Shown in pieces: positions 1-10,826 of a stretch of DNA of 64,000 bases. The stretch spans positions 186,001-250,000 of the forward strand of contig MCGE01000006.1 in the NCBI GenBank assembly GCA_002105175.1, in the 5' to 3' direction. The translations under genes were made by a program, and so were the position numbers. The notes under the pieces are model-generated. The model searched no databases, had not been told where the DNA came from, and saw only the letters and a list, made by a program, of their open reading frames with translations. Position 1 is the first letter of the stretch, and each line of letters begins with the position of its first letter. The stretch is from Absidia repens (taxonomy: Eukaryota; Mucoromycota; Mucoromycetes; Mucorales; Cunninghamellaceae).

Positions 1-2354
1 TAATGCGCGCTATGTATCATACTGATTGTCCATTCGATATTACCCATCCCATTGCACACGGAGTTTTCAAAAGCATGAATCAAAGCGTAGATTCACCTTT
101 TCCTAGATAATAATTATCATGCCGCCCTAAATTTTCCAATTTCCATTCATTAGATGATTTAGTTTTGGACTGTTGTGTTTCGTAATGACGATTCCACAGC
201 ATATCTGCATGTAGTTCATTATGACATCTGTGCCACGTTTACTCGGGAAATGACTTTATTTGTGTATAGTGTACAACGGAAGTGTTCCCTATAATGATCC
301 TTACTTATCATTCGCCAGTAGATCTTATCGGCGATTGAATTGTTTTTTTTTTCAAGCTAGCGGTGCGGTCGCATGGCAAATAAGAAAAAAAAAAAAACTT
401 TTTGACAATAGGAATAAACAATCAAAAGATATAGATAGTACAACCATCATCTGCTTTTCCATTTTTGAAAAGGCCATCTTTAATTAAATCAGAAACAAGT
501 AGTGTATATATCGATCTATATCTCGCTGCGAGCCGAAAGGCTAAGTGTTAATTTTTCATCCTAATCACATTCTTAATGAATGCAGTGAATGGTCAATCGC
601 CAAAAGTAATGGATCCTTCCGTAGACCACAAATAGTTGGCATAGATACGATTTTGAGCATTTATCATCGAGTAATAAAATTCAACGGGAGGCAAACTAAA
701 TTTGGATGGTCTCCCGGAAAAAGTTCAAGGAACAATAACAATGAATAATAAAATATGACGAGACCCTATTATGCTTGACACTATTTTTTTCCGCCCCACA
801 TTAAAAAAGACAAATTTGTCCCTGAGGTTTAGTCTATGTTAAAAGTCCGCCGGCAAATATTTTTGTCGAGTCATGGCGTTGTCATCCAAAAAAGCTCACT
901 CTCCTAAACTGTTTGGACTGGGAAACATCACCAATTAAGAAGTGTCTTTTGTACATTTACCTTTATTTCTCCTATCTTCTACACTGCACAGGAGGACGCA
1001 TGTAATATTTATACAGTATGCATGATCACAACAGATAAATCAAATTACAGGATGACGATCTCCGTCTAGCCTTGAATGAAATGACCGTTCTATTCGTCTT
1101 ATTGACAAATGATGTAGTCATGGTAGAAAAAAGGATAGACTGTCAATCAGGGAAAAATAAGAACATTGCCTAATACAGCTTCTAGTATTATCATATTGTC
1201 CACTTGCGGAGATGAATTCTAAGGAACGGATGGGTATGATAGCATGGCCCAGGCCGGTTTTTTTTTCCCACAAGATAGCCTAATCTGAATTAATGTCCTC
1301 CTCGTCTCATCGTTGCCATCTCCTTCATCGACGCAATTTTCCAAGGGAAGAAATCCACGTTGTAGAATTGAAATGCCGATACTCATGATATCATTCAAAA
1401 GAGAGAACAATGGCATCTTTAAAGAAGAACACATAACCTAGAGTCAAAAAAAAGTCGATAAAAATAATAAAAATCCCGCCAATTTTAACTTTCGCGTGGC
1501 AATTATCATTATCATAAAGTAAAATAGAGAGACAGCCAAATGTAACGCAAAAAGCAGAAAAAGGGTTAAAGCTGATTAAGCTGCAACGTGGCAACCCATT
1601 GGTGAAACTCGACAAAAAATAGATTATTTCCAACTATAGAAGGTTGTGTCGTTTTTCTTAACTTCCAGTGTTCCCGGAACGAAAAAAAGAAATGGCACGT
1701 TCGTTTTTAGATGTTTCCTTGTATTGTGCACACCACACTCTCTGCAGACACAATGGATTGTGAAGGCGCATTTTAATCCCCGATTGACAAGTAACTCTTT
1801 TTGGCATCGCTACCCATTTTCACCATCATTACCCTATATTAAACTTGACGGTTTTCCTATGAAATACAAAGAACGTATAATTATCGGTAGTTTACTTTTT
1901 ATATTGGTATAGTCTATGTACTACTCTTAGATATAGAGAAACAGGTTTTCTTTTTCGGAAGAGGAAGGGGGGTCTATTTCCCTTAACTAGGGCAAAAAGG
2001 TTAAAAGAAAAGGAGACCCCCTTTTCCTTCTGACTGATGATTATGTAAAAATAAAAAATATAGCTTGAACCAGTTGATTGTTAGAATACAAAGAAGGGGT
2101 AGGGGCTATTTTTTTAAACATTAAAAAAGAAAAAAAATCTGTGCGGGTTAGGTAGAGGGATTGTCCGAAAAGAGCACCAATCAAATTGCGGGGTTGGAAT
2201 CGACCTGTTCTGGAAAATAGTTTCTATATAAATCTAAAAAAAAAAATTTCATTGTGTCTTCTTTTGTTTCCCTTTCACTTTTTTTTTTCTTTTCTTCCAA
2301 ACCCTTATTTTTTTTATTTATTTTATCAACAATTCTTTTCTACTATTATCTACT
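1..2354. other. intergenic, no gene recognised
   Basis: AT-rich sequence with short, composition-driven open frames on both strands, none with a recognisable domain, codon bias or splice structure. The last 200 bases are T-rich and probably hold the promoter and leader of the Zn2Cys6 gene that starts at 2355. No tRNA-like B box and no copy of the CACGTGGGCGG repeat family were seen. Confidence 0.6.
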
Positions 2355-3642
2355 ATGCAAAACAACAATCAACCAATTTATGCTACGTTGGATAATCAAA
2401 TCCCAACTACTACTGATTCATTTTATGCTATTGTTGAACCATCCTCTGTTGTGTACTCCGATGATCAACCTTCTTCTACCAAATCTCGCACTTTACGATC
2501 ATCTAGAAAAGCAAAAACATCAAAAAGAAAGCAAGTCAAGAATGCATGTAGTAAGTATTTTGACTGTTAATAATAGTTTGTGTTCTTGCTGCGGGTCATT
2601 TAACCCCTTTTTTTATTTTCATTTTCTTAGTCAACTGTCAAAAGGCTTGCAAAAAGTGTGATGAAGGACGTGCCTGTCAAAGATGTGTGAAACTTGGTAT
2701 TGCTGACTCCTGTGTGGATTCACCTCGAAAGGAACGTTTGAAGGGTGTCAAGCGTGGTCCTTATAAGAAACGTCAACGGCAAAATGGTAAGAACAGAATA
2801 TAGTTTCAAGGGATGAACGGTATAAAAAAAAAAAACGTAATAATTCTAACCTTTTATTTTCGTTACTGATAGATGAACTCAACCAAATTATTGCCCATGG
2901 TCAAGAAATGCCTTTCAAGTACGATCAAGCTATGATTTGGGACAATTCCACGCCTGTTATTCATCGTCAACAAAAACAACAACAATCCCCATCGCAACCT
3001 CAACCTCAACTCCAACCTCAACCTTATTATCAACAAGATCAGCATCAAGGACAAACATCAACCTCATCATCTCCAGATTTGATGCTTGGCCATGAACAGC
3101 TTTCAACTGCATACTACTCGCCACCCATTAGTCAACAATATCATTATCAACAGTCATCTCTTCATGGGACCCCTTCACCTTTGATGAACTCATTCGGCGA
3201 TTATCACCAATACAACAACTCACCAGTGGCATCGTCATTATCGACTTCACCAGCATCTTCCACTATGCTTTTACCTCAAGATACCCTTCAATCGATATTG
3301 ACACTGGACGATATGATACCACTAAATTTGAACAGCATGCCTCTCACCCAAGATATGCTTTATACTGGCAATGATATGATGATGATGCCTTTACAAACTC
3401 AAGATACACCCTCATCTCCAGCATCTTCCTCATTTGCATGGTCTGCTTGCACTCCTTCTCCCACAACAGCCAGTTTTGCTTCTCAATCACAACCCCAACA
3501 ACCTCAATCCCTTCCTTATCAACAAGATTATGATATTATGCTTCAACAACCAAAACAGGAACAAGCTTTGTACTGGGAACCATCATCTATCTCTGCTTAT
3601 GATCTGTCTCTTTCTTATGCACCCACTCAGCCATACATGTAA
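2355..3642 (+). CDS. Zn2Cys6 transcription factor, 373 aa
   Basis: Three exons: 2355-2550, 2631-2786, 2873-3642, both introns GT-AG and phases closing exactly. The first intron falls just after the first zinc-binding Cys. The joined product carries a fungal binuclear cluster at about residues 64-95 with spacing CX2CX6CX5CX2CX8C, followed by a basic stretch (SPRKERLKGVKRGPYKKR). That cluster-plus-basic-tail form is common in fungal nuclear regulators of carbon and stress genes. The rest is Gln/Pro/Ser-rich and disordered, with several acidic/hydrophobic patches such as LQSILTLDDMIPLNLNSM that could activate transcription. No Fungal_trans domain is present. A possible AATAAA poly(A) signal is at 4080. 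Inferred role: nuclear DNA-binding regulator; target genes cannot be told from sequence. Confidence 0.9.
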
Positions 3643-3861
3643 ATACCATGTGTCATTTTTTTTTTTACCTTTCCTTCTTTTATTTCCTTATGATTTTTAT
3701 ATATGACCCCCCACCCCCATCATTATTTCTCTTTATATGCCTTTCTATTTCATTCTACTATTGTATATACCCCCTTTTTTTTATTTTTATCACATTTTGA
3801 TCTATAGACATGCCATTTTTATTTACACAAAAAAGCTTATCAGCATCATATCATCATCGCT

Positions 3862-3894
<33 letters not shown>

Positions 3895-5168
3895 TATTAT
3901 TAACCTCATTACAATCCTTCATTCATCTTCATTTGATCATGCCCATCCATTACATTCTTTTTTTTTTTTACCCCTTGATCCCTCTCATTAGCCTTAGAAT
4001 TTTTTATTATTATCATTATATATCATATATCATTATCATTTTTTTTTGCCTCTATTTTTTTTTATTCAAAGTTACACCAAATAAAAGTCTTGTACATTAA
4101 TTTGTCCAACTTCATGTTTTTGTATATTAGCAACTGACAAGGATGTCCTTAAAAAGAGGCATGCCATTCAGTCGTTCAATCCGATAGTCGGCGGCGGGAC
4201 TTTATATGTGATAGATATTTGATTTTTTTTTTTTTTATGATAATCCAGGTCCAAGCAAACGTTGTGTCTCTTTATTCCTGTACTACCATATTCAGAGACT
4301 TGAGACGCACGCGAGAACCTATCATTTTTTTATTTTATCGGGTGCAACCTATGAAGATGAACAGCATTTCAAAAACCAAATTTATTATTCCATCTCGTAT
4401 ATCAATATTCATCATTTATGTTTGCTCTGGCCCCATGATTCGAATAGAAACATATGCTGGATTGACAATCTATTTTCTTTTCTTATTAACAGTTGAGCTA
4501 TTTTTAGAATTTTTGTGCTTTTTTTTTTTTTTTTTTTGTTTCGTTCTGCAGAAAGGAAGAGTGAGGATGGTGGCACAAAAGATAAAATCTCTATCACACG
4601 TGGTATACCGTAAACCTTTTTTTTTTTCTTTTTTTTGCCTGCCCTGACAAAAAGAAGTTGACCCTTTTTAAAAATGGCAGTAGACCACGTCTATTCCTTT
4701 TTTCTGAGGGCATCAATTCGAAACGTGTTATTTCGTTCACGATGATCTCATATGGATGCTTCAATCATCACCTTTTCTCACGATCTATAATTGACATAGC
4801 TATCAACTTGTCTGCAACTTGCGAAAAAAAAAAAACAAATCTGTCATACCCTGTCAGGAACAATGTACAATATAGCTTTCTATTTCTACTACTTTGATTG
4901 TGGAGCAAATAGATGATAGTTATAAAATAAAAGTCATACTTACAGTCTAAAATTAGGCGTATATCTCGGGTACCTGATACCAAAAAAAAAAATCAGGGGT
5001 AAGACAAAAAAAAAAAACCATACACAAAGTGACATTAGTAATGTTTCAAATATAACAAATGCATTTTTTTTTTTATTGAATAAAAGAATATATCACATAA
5101 AACGAATCAAAGTAAAAAAGTAAAACATATATACACTAAGCTAAAACATAATAAACTATACGATGGTC
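3643..5168. other. convergent 3' flanks, no gene recognised
   Basis: Space between two converging genes (the Zn2Cys6 regulator from the left, HSP104 from the right). It is T-rich on the left, with an AATAAA at 4080, and holds a minus-strand poly(A) signal (TTTATT on +, 5072-5077) about 90 bases past the HSP104 stop. A (TTA)n run lies near 3862-3895. Short open frames here are rich in Phe/Lys from homopolymers and are not credible genes. Confidence 0.6.
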
Positions 5169-6273
5169 CTAATCCAATTCATTTTCATCATCAATTGCCA
5201 TGTCATCGCTGTCTTCTCCATTCGGTTCTTCCACTTCATAATCCGATTCCATTTCATGGTTTCTTGCTATAAAGATATCGTTGTTTGCATTGACGTCCAC
5301 ATGAGCAGTTTCACCGTTCCTAACGCCACCATCAATAATCAAACGAGCCAAAGGATTCAAGACTTGTTGTTGTATCAAACGATTCAATGGCCGAGCACCA
5401 AACACTGGTTCATATCCCTTTTCACCAAGCCACACCTTGGCCGCATGGGTGACTTGAATCTTGATTTTTCGGTCAGCCAAGCGTTTTCCAACTTCCTCCA
5501 AGCGTACATCCACAATGTCCGTAATATTGGTTTGGCTAAGGCGGTTGAAAATAACGAGTTCGTCGATACGGTTGGTAAATTCCGGACTGAAATGTTGTCG
5601 TACAATGTGAAGAATTTGTTCCTTGAGCACAATGGAGTCCGCGGCATTTGTCATATCCGATTGTTCAGCTAAAAGATGAGCACCTAGGTTCGATGTCATG
5701 ACCACAATTGTATTTCGGAAGTCAATCTTGCGTCCCTTGGAGTCGTGAATGAAGCCTTCGTCCAATACTTGCAATAGCACATTCGCCACATCCTTGTGTG
5801 CCTTTTCCAGTTCATCCAAAAGCACCACTGCATAAGGCCTTCGTCTAACTTGTTCAAACAGACCACCCTCTTCATGGCCAACATATCCAGGAGGAGCACC
5901 AATCAATTTTGCCACGCTATGTTGTTCCATCAATTCACTCATATCGATACGAATCATGGCACGATCGTCATTGAAGAGGAATTCAGCCAATGTTTTGCAC
6001 AACAAAGTTTTGCCAGTACCAGTAGGTCCCAGAAACATAAAGCTTGCCAAAGGTTTGTTGGGGTTTTGTAAACCAGCCTTGGATAATCGGATAGCATCTG
6101 AGACAGCACGGATCGCGGGATCTTGACCAACAACATGTCTTCGGATTTCTGTTTCCATATGCAGGAGCTTTTCCCTTTCACTTTTGGCGAGATTTTGCAC
6201 AGGAATGCCAGTCCATCGGGAAACCTATAGTGTTCCAACAAAATAATGATCATAAGAATAATTAGTAAATGAG

Positions 6274-6315
<42 letters not shown>

Positions 6316-7980
6316 GTTGATTTTTTGAATTAGACTTACCACTTCCATGATTTGTTCAGGTCGTACCACTTCACTTAATAGCTGATCATTTTCTTGACTT
6401 GCTTCCACCATCCCACGTTGTTTTTCAGCAGTCAAATTGGCGATCTTCTCTTCGGTGTTGGGAATGGCATAGTATTCAATGTCCGCAGCTGTTGCCAAAT
6501 CATATTGATTCTTCGCTTCCACCGCCTTTTGCTTGAGCTGATCCAGTTTTTGCTTGAGATCCCGGATTTCATCCAATCTTCCCTTGACCATATCGTACCT
6601 GAGTTTGAGTGGCTTGAGTTCTTCTTGGATGCTTGACATTTCTTCACGGACCTTTGCTAGTCGTTCTTGCGCTTCCTTGTTGTTCTTTTCCTTGGATAAA
6701 GCAGTACATTCCACCTCCAGTTGGAAGAGTTTGCGTTCCAGAATATCGATTTCTTCAGGTTTCGAGTCCAATTGCACCCGTTGACCAGCAGCCGCTTCAT
6801 CAATCAAATCAATAGCCTTGTCAGGTAAAAACCGAGTGGTGATGTATCGATCGGATAGTTGAGCAGCAGACACCAGTGCCGAGTCGGTGATCTTGACACC
6901 ATGGTAGCTTTCATAACGTTCTTTGAGGCCACGTAAAATAGAGATAGTCGCCGATACCGATGGTTCCCCAACATCTACTTTTTGGAATCGTCGTTCGAAA
7001 GCCGGATCCTTTTCGATTTGTCGATATTCAGTCAATGTTGTGGCGCCAATGCATCGGAGTTCACCACGAGCCAGCATTGGTTTCAAGAGATTTGCCGCAT
7101 CCATGCTTCCTTCGGTTTTCCCGGCCCCCAGCACAGTGTGGATTTCATCAATAAACAAGATCACGCCTTCTTCCGATTCCTTGACTTCGTTGAGCACTGC
7201 TTTGAGTCGTTCTTCAAATTCACCACGGTATTTGGCGCCAGCGATCAAAGCACCCATGTCCAGCGAGAAGAGCTTGCATTGTAATGTCTGCGGTACATCA
7301 CGTTCCACGATTCGTCTTGCCAGTCCTTCACATATACTAGTCTTGCCAGTTCCCGGTTCGCCAATCAGTATAGGGTTGTTCTTGGTACGGCGCGCCAACA
7401 CTCTAATCACACGTCGAATTTCGTCATCACGTCCAATCACAGGGTCCAGTTTTCCAGACGCAGCCACTGCCGTTAAGTCCACCGCATACTTGCTGAGTGC
7501 TTCATAAACTGCTTCGGCATTCTTGCTTTCCACCCTTCGGTTTCCACGGACTTGCGCCACAGCGTTTTCCAATGCCTTCTTTGTCACGCCTGCATCTTTC
7601 ATAGGCTGAAACGTCGTCGATTCATCCGCCAGAGCCAGAATAACATGATCCACCGAAATATACGAGTCCTTTTGGTTTTTCATATGTGTCTTGGCATGTT
7701 GGAGAAGTTTACCAGCTTGAGGGCTCATGCTGATTTCAGTAGGAGGTGGATCTTGACTTGCCAATTGCACCACCTTGCGTTTATAGCCACGTTCAACTGC
7801 TTGCGGTTCAACACCAGTTTTTTCCAAAATGGACTTGAAGAGAGATTGGCCATCGGTTTCATCAAAAAGTGAACATGCGATATGTGCAGGCATCAACTGA
7901 GAATTGCCATAAGATAACGCGAGACTTTGCGCTTGACCCAGCACTTTTTCCACCTTGTCTGTAAATTCCATGCCGGCCAT
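5169..7980 (-). CDS. HSP104: Hsp104/ClpB disaggregase, 898 aa
   Basis: Two exons, 7980-6340 and 6224-5169, joined in phase 0 across an intron holding a (TA)n run. The product is a cytosolic/nuclear AAA+ hexamer that pulls proteins out of aggregates together with Hsp70/Hsp40. Visible in order: Clp N-domain (residues 1-150); NBD1 with Walker A GEPGTGKTS (about 206) and Walker B LFIDEIH (about 270); coiled-coil middle domain (about 400-530); NBD2 with Walker A GPTGTGKT (about 612) and Walker B VVLLDELEKA (about 678). Length is close to yeast Hsp104 (908 aa). The acidic C-terminus ending DENELD resembles the yeast tail that contacts TPR co-chaperones, so this is the cytosolic rather than the mitochondrial (Hsp78) type; no targeting presequence is seen. 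Start is the ATG at 7980. Confidence 0.97.
6281..6313. repeat. (TA)n microsatellite in HSP104 intron
   Basis: About 16 TA units inside the only HSP104 intron (6339-6225). Likely length-polymorphic. It does not touch the splice sites. Confidence 0.9.
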
Positions 7981-8155
7981 AATTGTTGTTGTTGTTGTTT
8001 ATCAATGAGGTTGAGGTTGAGGTTGATTGTTTTGAATTGATTGTAAATGGAGTACGGTAGAAAAAAAAAAAAAAAGAGGCGAAAAACAAAAGTTTGACAG
8101 GGCTTTTTTTATGAAAGTGTGATTTTTCTTAAAAAAAAAGCTCCAGCAAGCACTG

Positions 8156-8173
8156 GAATCCTTTCGAAACTTC
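8156..8173. promoter_or_regulatory. heat-shock element upstream of HSP104
   Basis: Reads GAA at 8156, CTT at 8161, GAA at 8166 and TTC at 8171, that is 5-bp-phased nGAAn/nTTCn units with three of four matching. The 8166-8173 half (GAAACTTC) is a perfect inverted pair. It lies about 180 bp upstream of the HSP104 ATG. A further GAATTC follows at 8178 but out of phase. Hsf1 binding to such gapped arrays is established in fungi; function here is inferred from position and from the gene it precedes. Confidence 0.6.
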
Positions 8174-8689
8174 TGGTGAATTCAAGCACCGACACGAGAA
8201 TGCCCAGGAAAAGTGGCCAGACAATGCTCGTATACCCTAGGGTATGAGTGAAACAGTTCAATCTCCAGTCACCTAGACCCATTTATTTCAATTCGCATGC
8301 AGATTCAGATAGGCATTAAATTAGATACCAGATATTGTTTACTCAAAAAATAAACTGAGTCCACCTAGACTACTAGAAAATAAATCTCTTTGTACTATTG
8401 TGAATTAAAATATGCATGACGGGCGGCACTGCGGCGGCATTTGAAGTCGCATGACTGTACTAAAGCCAGACCAAGTAGCTGTTCCCTTCCAGTCCTTATA
8501 AAATAATGACAATGTTTGGGTAGCAAAAATACGATCTAAGTGAGACGAGCTACTTCCTCCTAAGAGATATGACTGCTACACTCGCAGCACGGCCTGTCTA
8601 CGTTCATTAATATATAATTGCTCGTTAGGAATAAGGCCAAGCTTGATATTAAGCGACTTGGGATTGGGCAATAGGTCCATGGAAGTACT
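8174..8689. other. intergenic, nothing recognised
   Basis: No open frame with coding character and no clear structural signal. The stretch GGCGGCATTTGAAG near 8432 resembles the terminal part of the CACGTGGGCGG repeat family but lacks the CACGTG, so it may be a decayed end. Confidence 0.4.
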
Positions 8690-9455
8690 CATAGAGGGTG
8701 AGCTAGAAAAGCAAGTTTTATGTAAGGCGCTCGGAAATTGGCTTTAATAACGACTTTTCATACAATTAAATGGAGCAGAACATGATTGAGAAAAAGGTTA
8801 TATTTTATTGAAGCAGTAGCCGTAGATACAAAAAAAAAAAAAAAAAAAAAAAAAAGGAAATACGAGGGTCATAACAAGGGGTCTAATGGAGGTAAGTAGT
8901 ATGACAGAAACTGACGAGAGATCTGAAGAATGGTCATCGTTGATTTAAAGAAGCGAGTATAAATAGTGGTTTAATATACTGTATAAGAAAGACAAGACAT
9001 GAGAATGACTATAAATGGATATTTTTTATTGTAACATAACATCAGTCACCACTAATCTAAAGGAGCGATGGTGAAAAGGGATTTCTTATACAAGACATGA
9101 AGAGACTAATGAGACATTTTTCATTGAAGGATGTAAAAAGAAGCATATTTTATTCAGATGTATATACAAACTATGGACAAACTAACACGAAACTAAACTA
9201 ATGAGTCTTAAAGTCAACTAAACGGGTTCCTATATCTTGAATCCAAAATGAAAGGGTTTCCCCATGCATCTTGTAATCCCTGAGCTGAAAACGCTTCTAA
9301 ACTAGTCCCGATACAATTCTAGGTCCAAAATAACCCCATACAAGTTAAATGGTGAAGAAAAAATAAAATGATCAAAAAGAAAGAGAGCCGAAAAAATTAA
9401 AATAGGCGGGAGAGAGAAAATAAAAATATTTCACGTGGGCGGCATTTGTAAATCA
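8690..9455 (+). repeat. dispersed repeat, copy 1 (near full length)
   Basis: Shares ordered blocks with sequences at 22475, 46510 and 62945: a 5' GAGCTAGAAA-type block, a TATTTTATTGAAGC block, TTTATTCAGATG...ACAAACTATGGACAAACTAACAC, the core ATCCAAAATGAAAGGGTTTC (9241), CATCTTGTAATCCCTGAGCTGAA, and a right end CACGTGGGCGG (CACGTG at 9432-9437). Between blocks the copies differ by substitutions and simple-sequence changes. No transposase or RT coding. Boundaries are approximate. Orientation '+' is defined by CACGTG at the right end. Confidence 0.8.
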
Positions 9456-10826
9456 TACGCCATCTCCCTGTCTCTGTGAGATTACAAAAAGAGAAGCCAC
9501 GATTTCATTTTGCAGTGACCTATGTACGAAAGAAAAGACACAGACAAATTTTATAAAGATTTTTTCTTTGTGTACTTTTCTTTTAAAGAAAATAATTCAA
9601 AATAATGAAAGAACAATGAAAATAAATTGATCAGTTGATACAAAAAAAAAAAAAAAGCAAGAGCGAGGTGACTCGGATAGTCATTAACACCTATTTCTAC
9701 TTCAAGCTATGCTGCCGGATCGACCACTTGCATAAATGCCGCTTAAATGTAATTTCAATATAGTCATCCGAGCCATATATGAATATATATTATCAACAGA
9801 CATGAATCAGGGACATCAGAGATATGAGATGACCTCCCCCCCAAAAAAAATATATCAAACTTTCAGCCCCTTCACATTATTACTTATGCTGGTGGATGGC
9901 CCCTTCCTTTTCCCCAAACCCCGTCACCCCGTCGTACCCCCGTTGAACTCGATGGTTTGCAGGAGTAATTATCCTTAAATAGGCGGTTTCAGACTTTTTC
10001 GGAGACACCGTCATTTTTTGGGATGTTTGGCAAAAATGGCAAGTCATGATGATTACTGCAGTATGTACCACAAAAGCAAAAAAGATAGTGATACAATGCA
10101 AAAAGACGATATTTTCCTTTTTTTCGATTTTGTATATTGTTCAGAGAGATTGAAGGATTCATTATTTTAAAGAAAATGGAGCTTTTTCTTTTCTTTGGAT
10201 TGAGGATGCTGATCCATCCTTACATAGGATTTGGGCGAAATGACAGCAGAAAGATTTTCATTCTTGACAAGGGGAGGGGGCGGCAGAAAGAATAAGGTAC
10301 ATATAAACAATCTCTTTTTCCTCAATTTCTTTATTGACCGAGGGCAACAAAATTTTTCTGTGCGGAAAGCTCCGGGCGGAGCTTCATTCCGTAGTACTGG
10401 TTACCCCTTTTTTTTAAAAAAATTCGGTATCCACTTTGCCAGGAAAATAACCTAAAGGAAATGACCGTTACTCAAAATGATGATAATTTTCATCAACATT
10501 GCTTTTATCAATTGATCAGTCATCTTATCATACTGTTATCAATCATACACAATCTGTCCTTCATCATGATCCCTTTTTTTTAGGACCATCATCAGCCGCA
10601 GTGAGCTCATTATTCCCAATGTCACCCCATATTTTTTTTTCACTAACATCACCTTTCAATAACATCAATTCAAACTATAGACACAAGTAGAAAAGAAATA
10701 ACAATTGACTTTTTTTATTGGAATGGATATGTACAAATATATAATATTTTTTTTTCAAATAGTAAAACAAAACAATGGGAGAGAAGATAAATAAAAAAAA
10801 AGAGAGAAAGGTTCACAAGTAATAAT
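9456..10826. other. intergenic, no gene recognised
   Basis: Right flank of repeat copy 1 and 3' flank of the synthetase gene. A minus-strand poly(A) signal (TTTATT on +, 10714-10719) sits about 110 bases past the stop of the synthetase. A GC-richer patch near 10365-10385 (GCTCCGGGCGGAGC) is a short perfect palindrome. Open frames are short and have no recognisable features. Confidence 0.55.

Noticed and set aside
9200..9266. Short reverse-strand frame starting MHGETLSFW in the repeat core
   Set aside because: Present in several copies but ends at different places and is broken by an early stop in copy 2, so coding is not supported.
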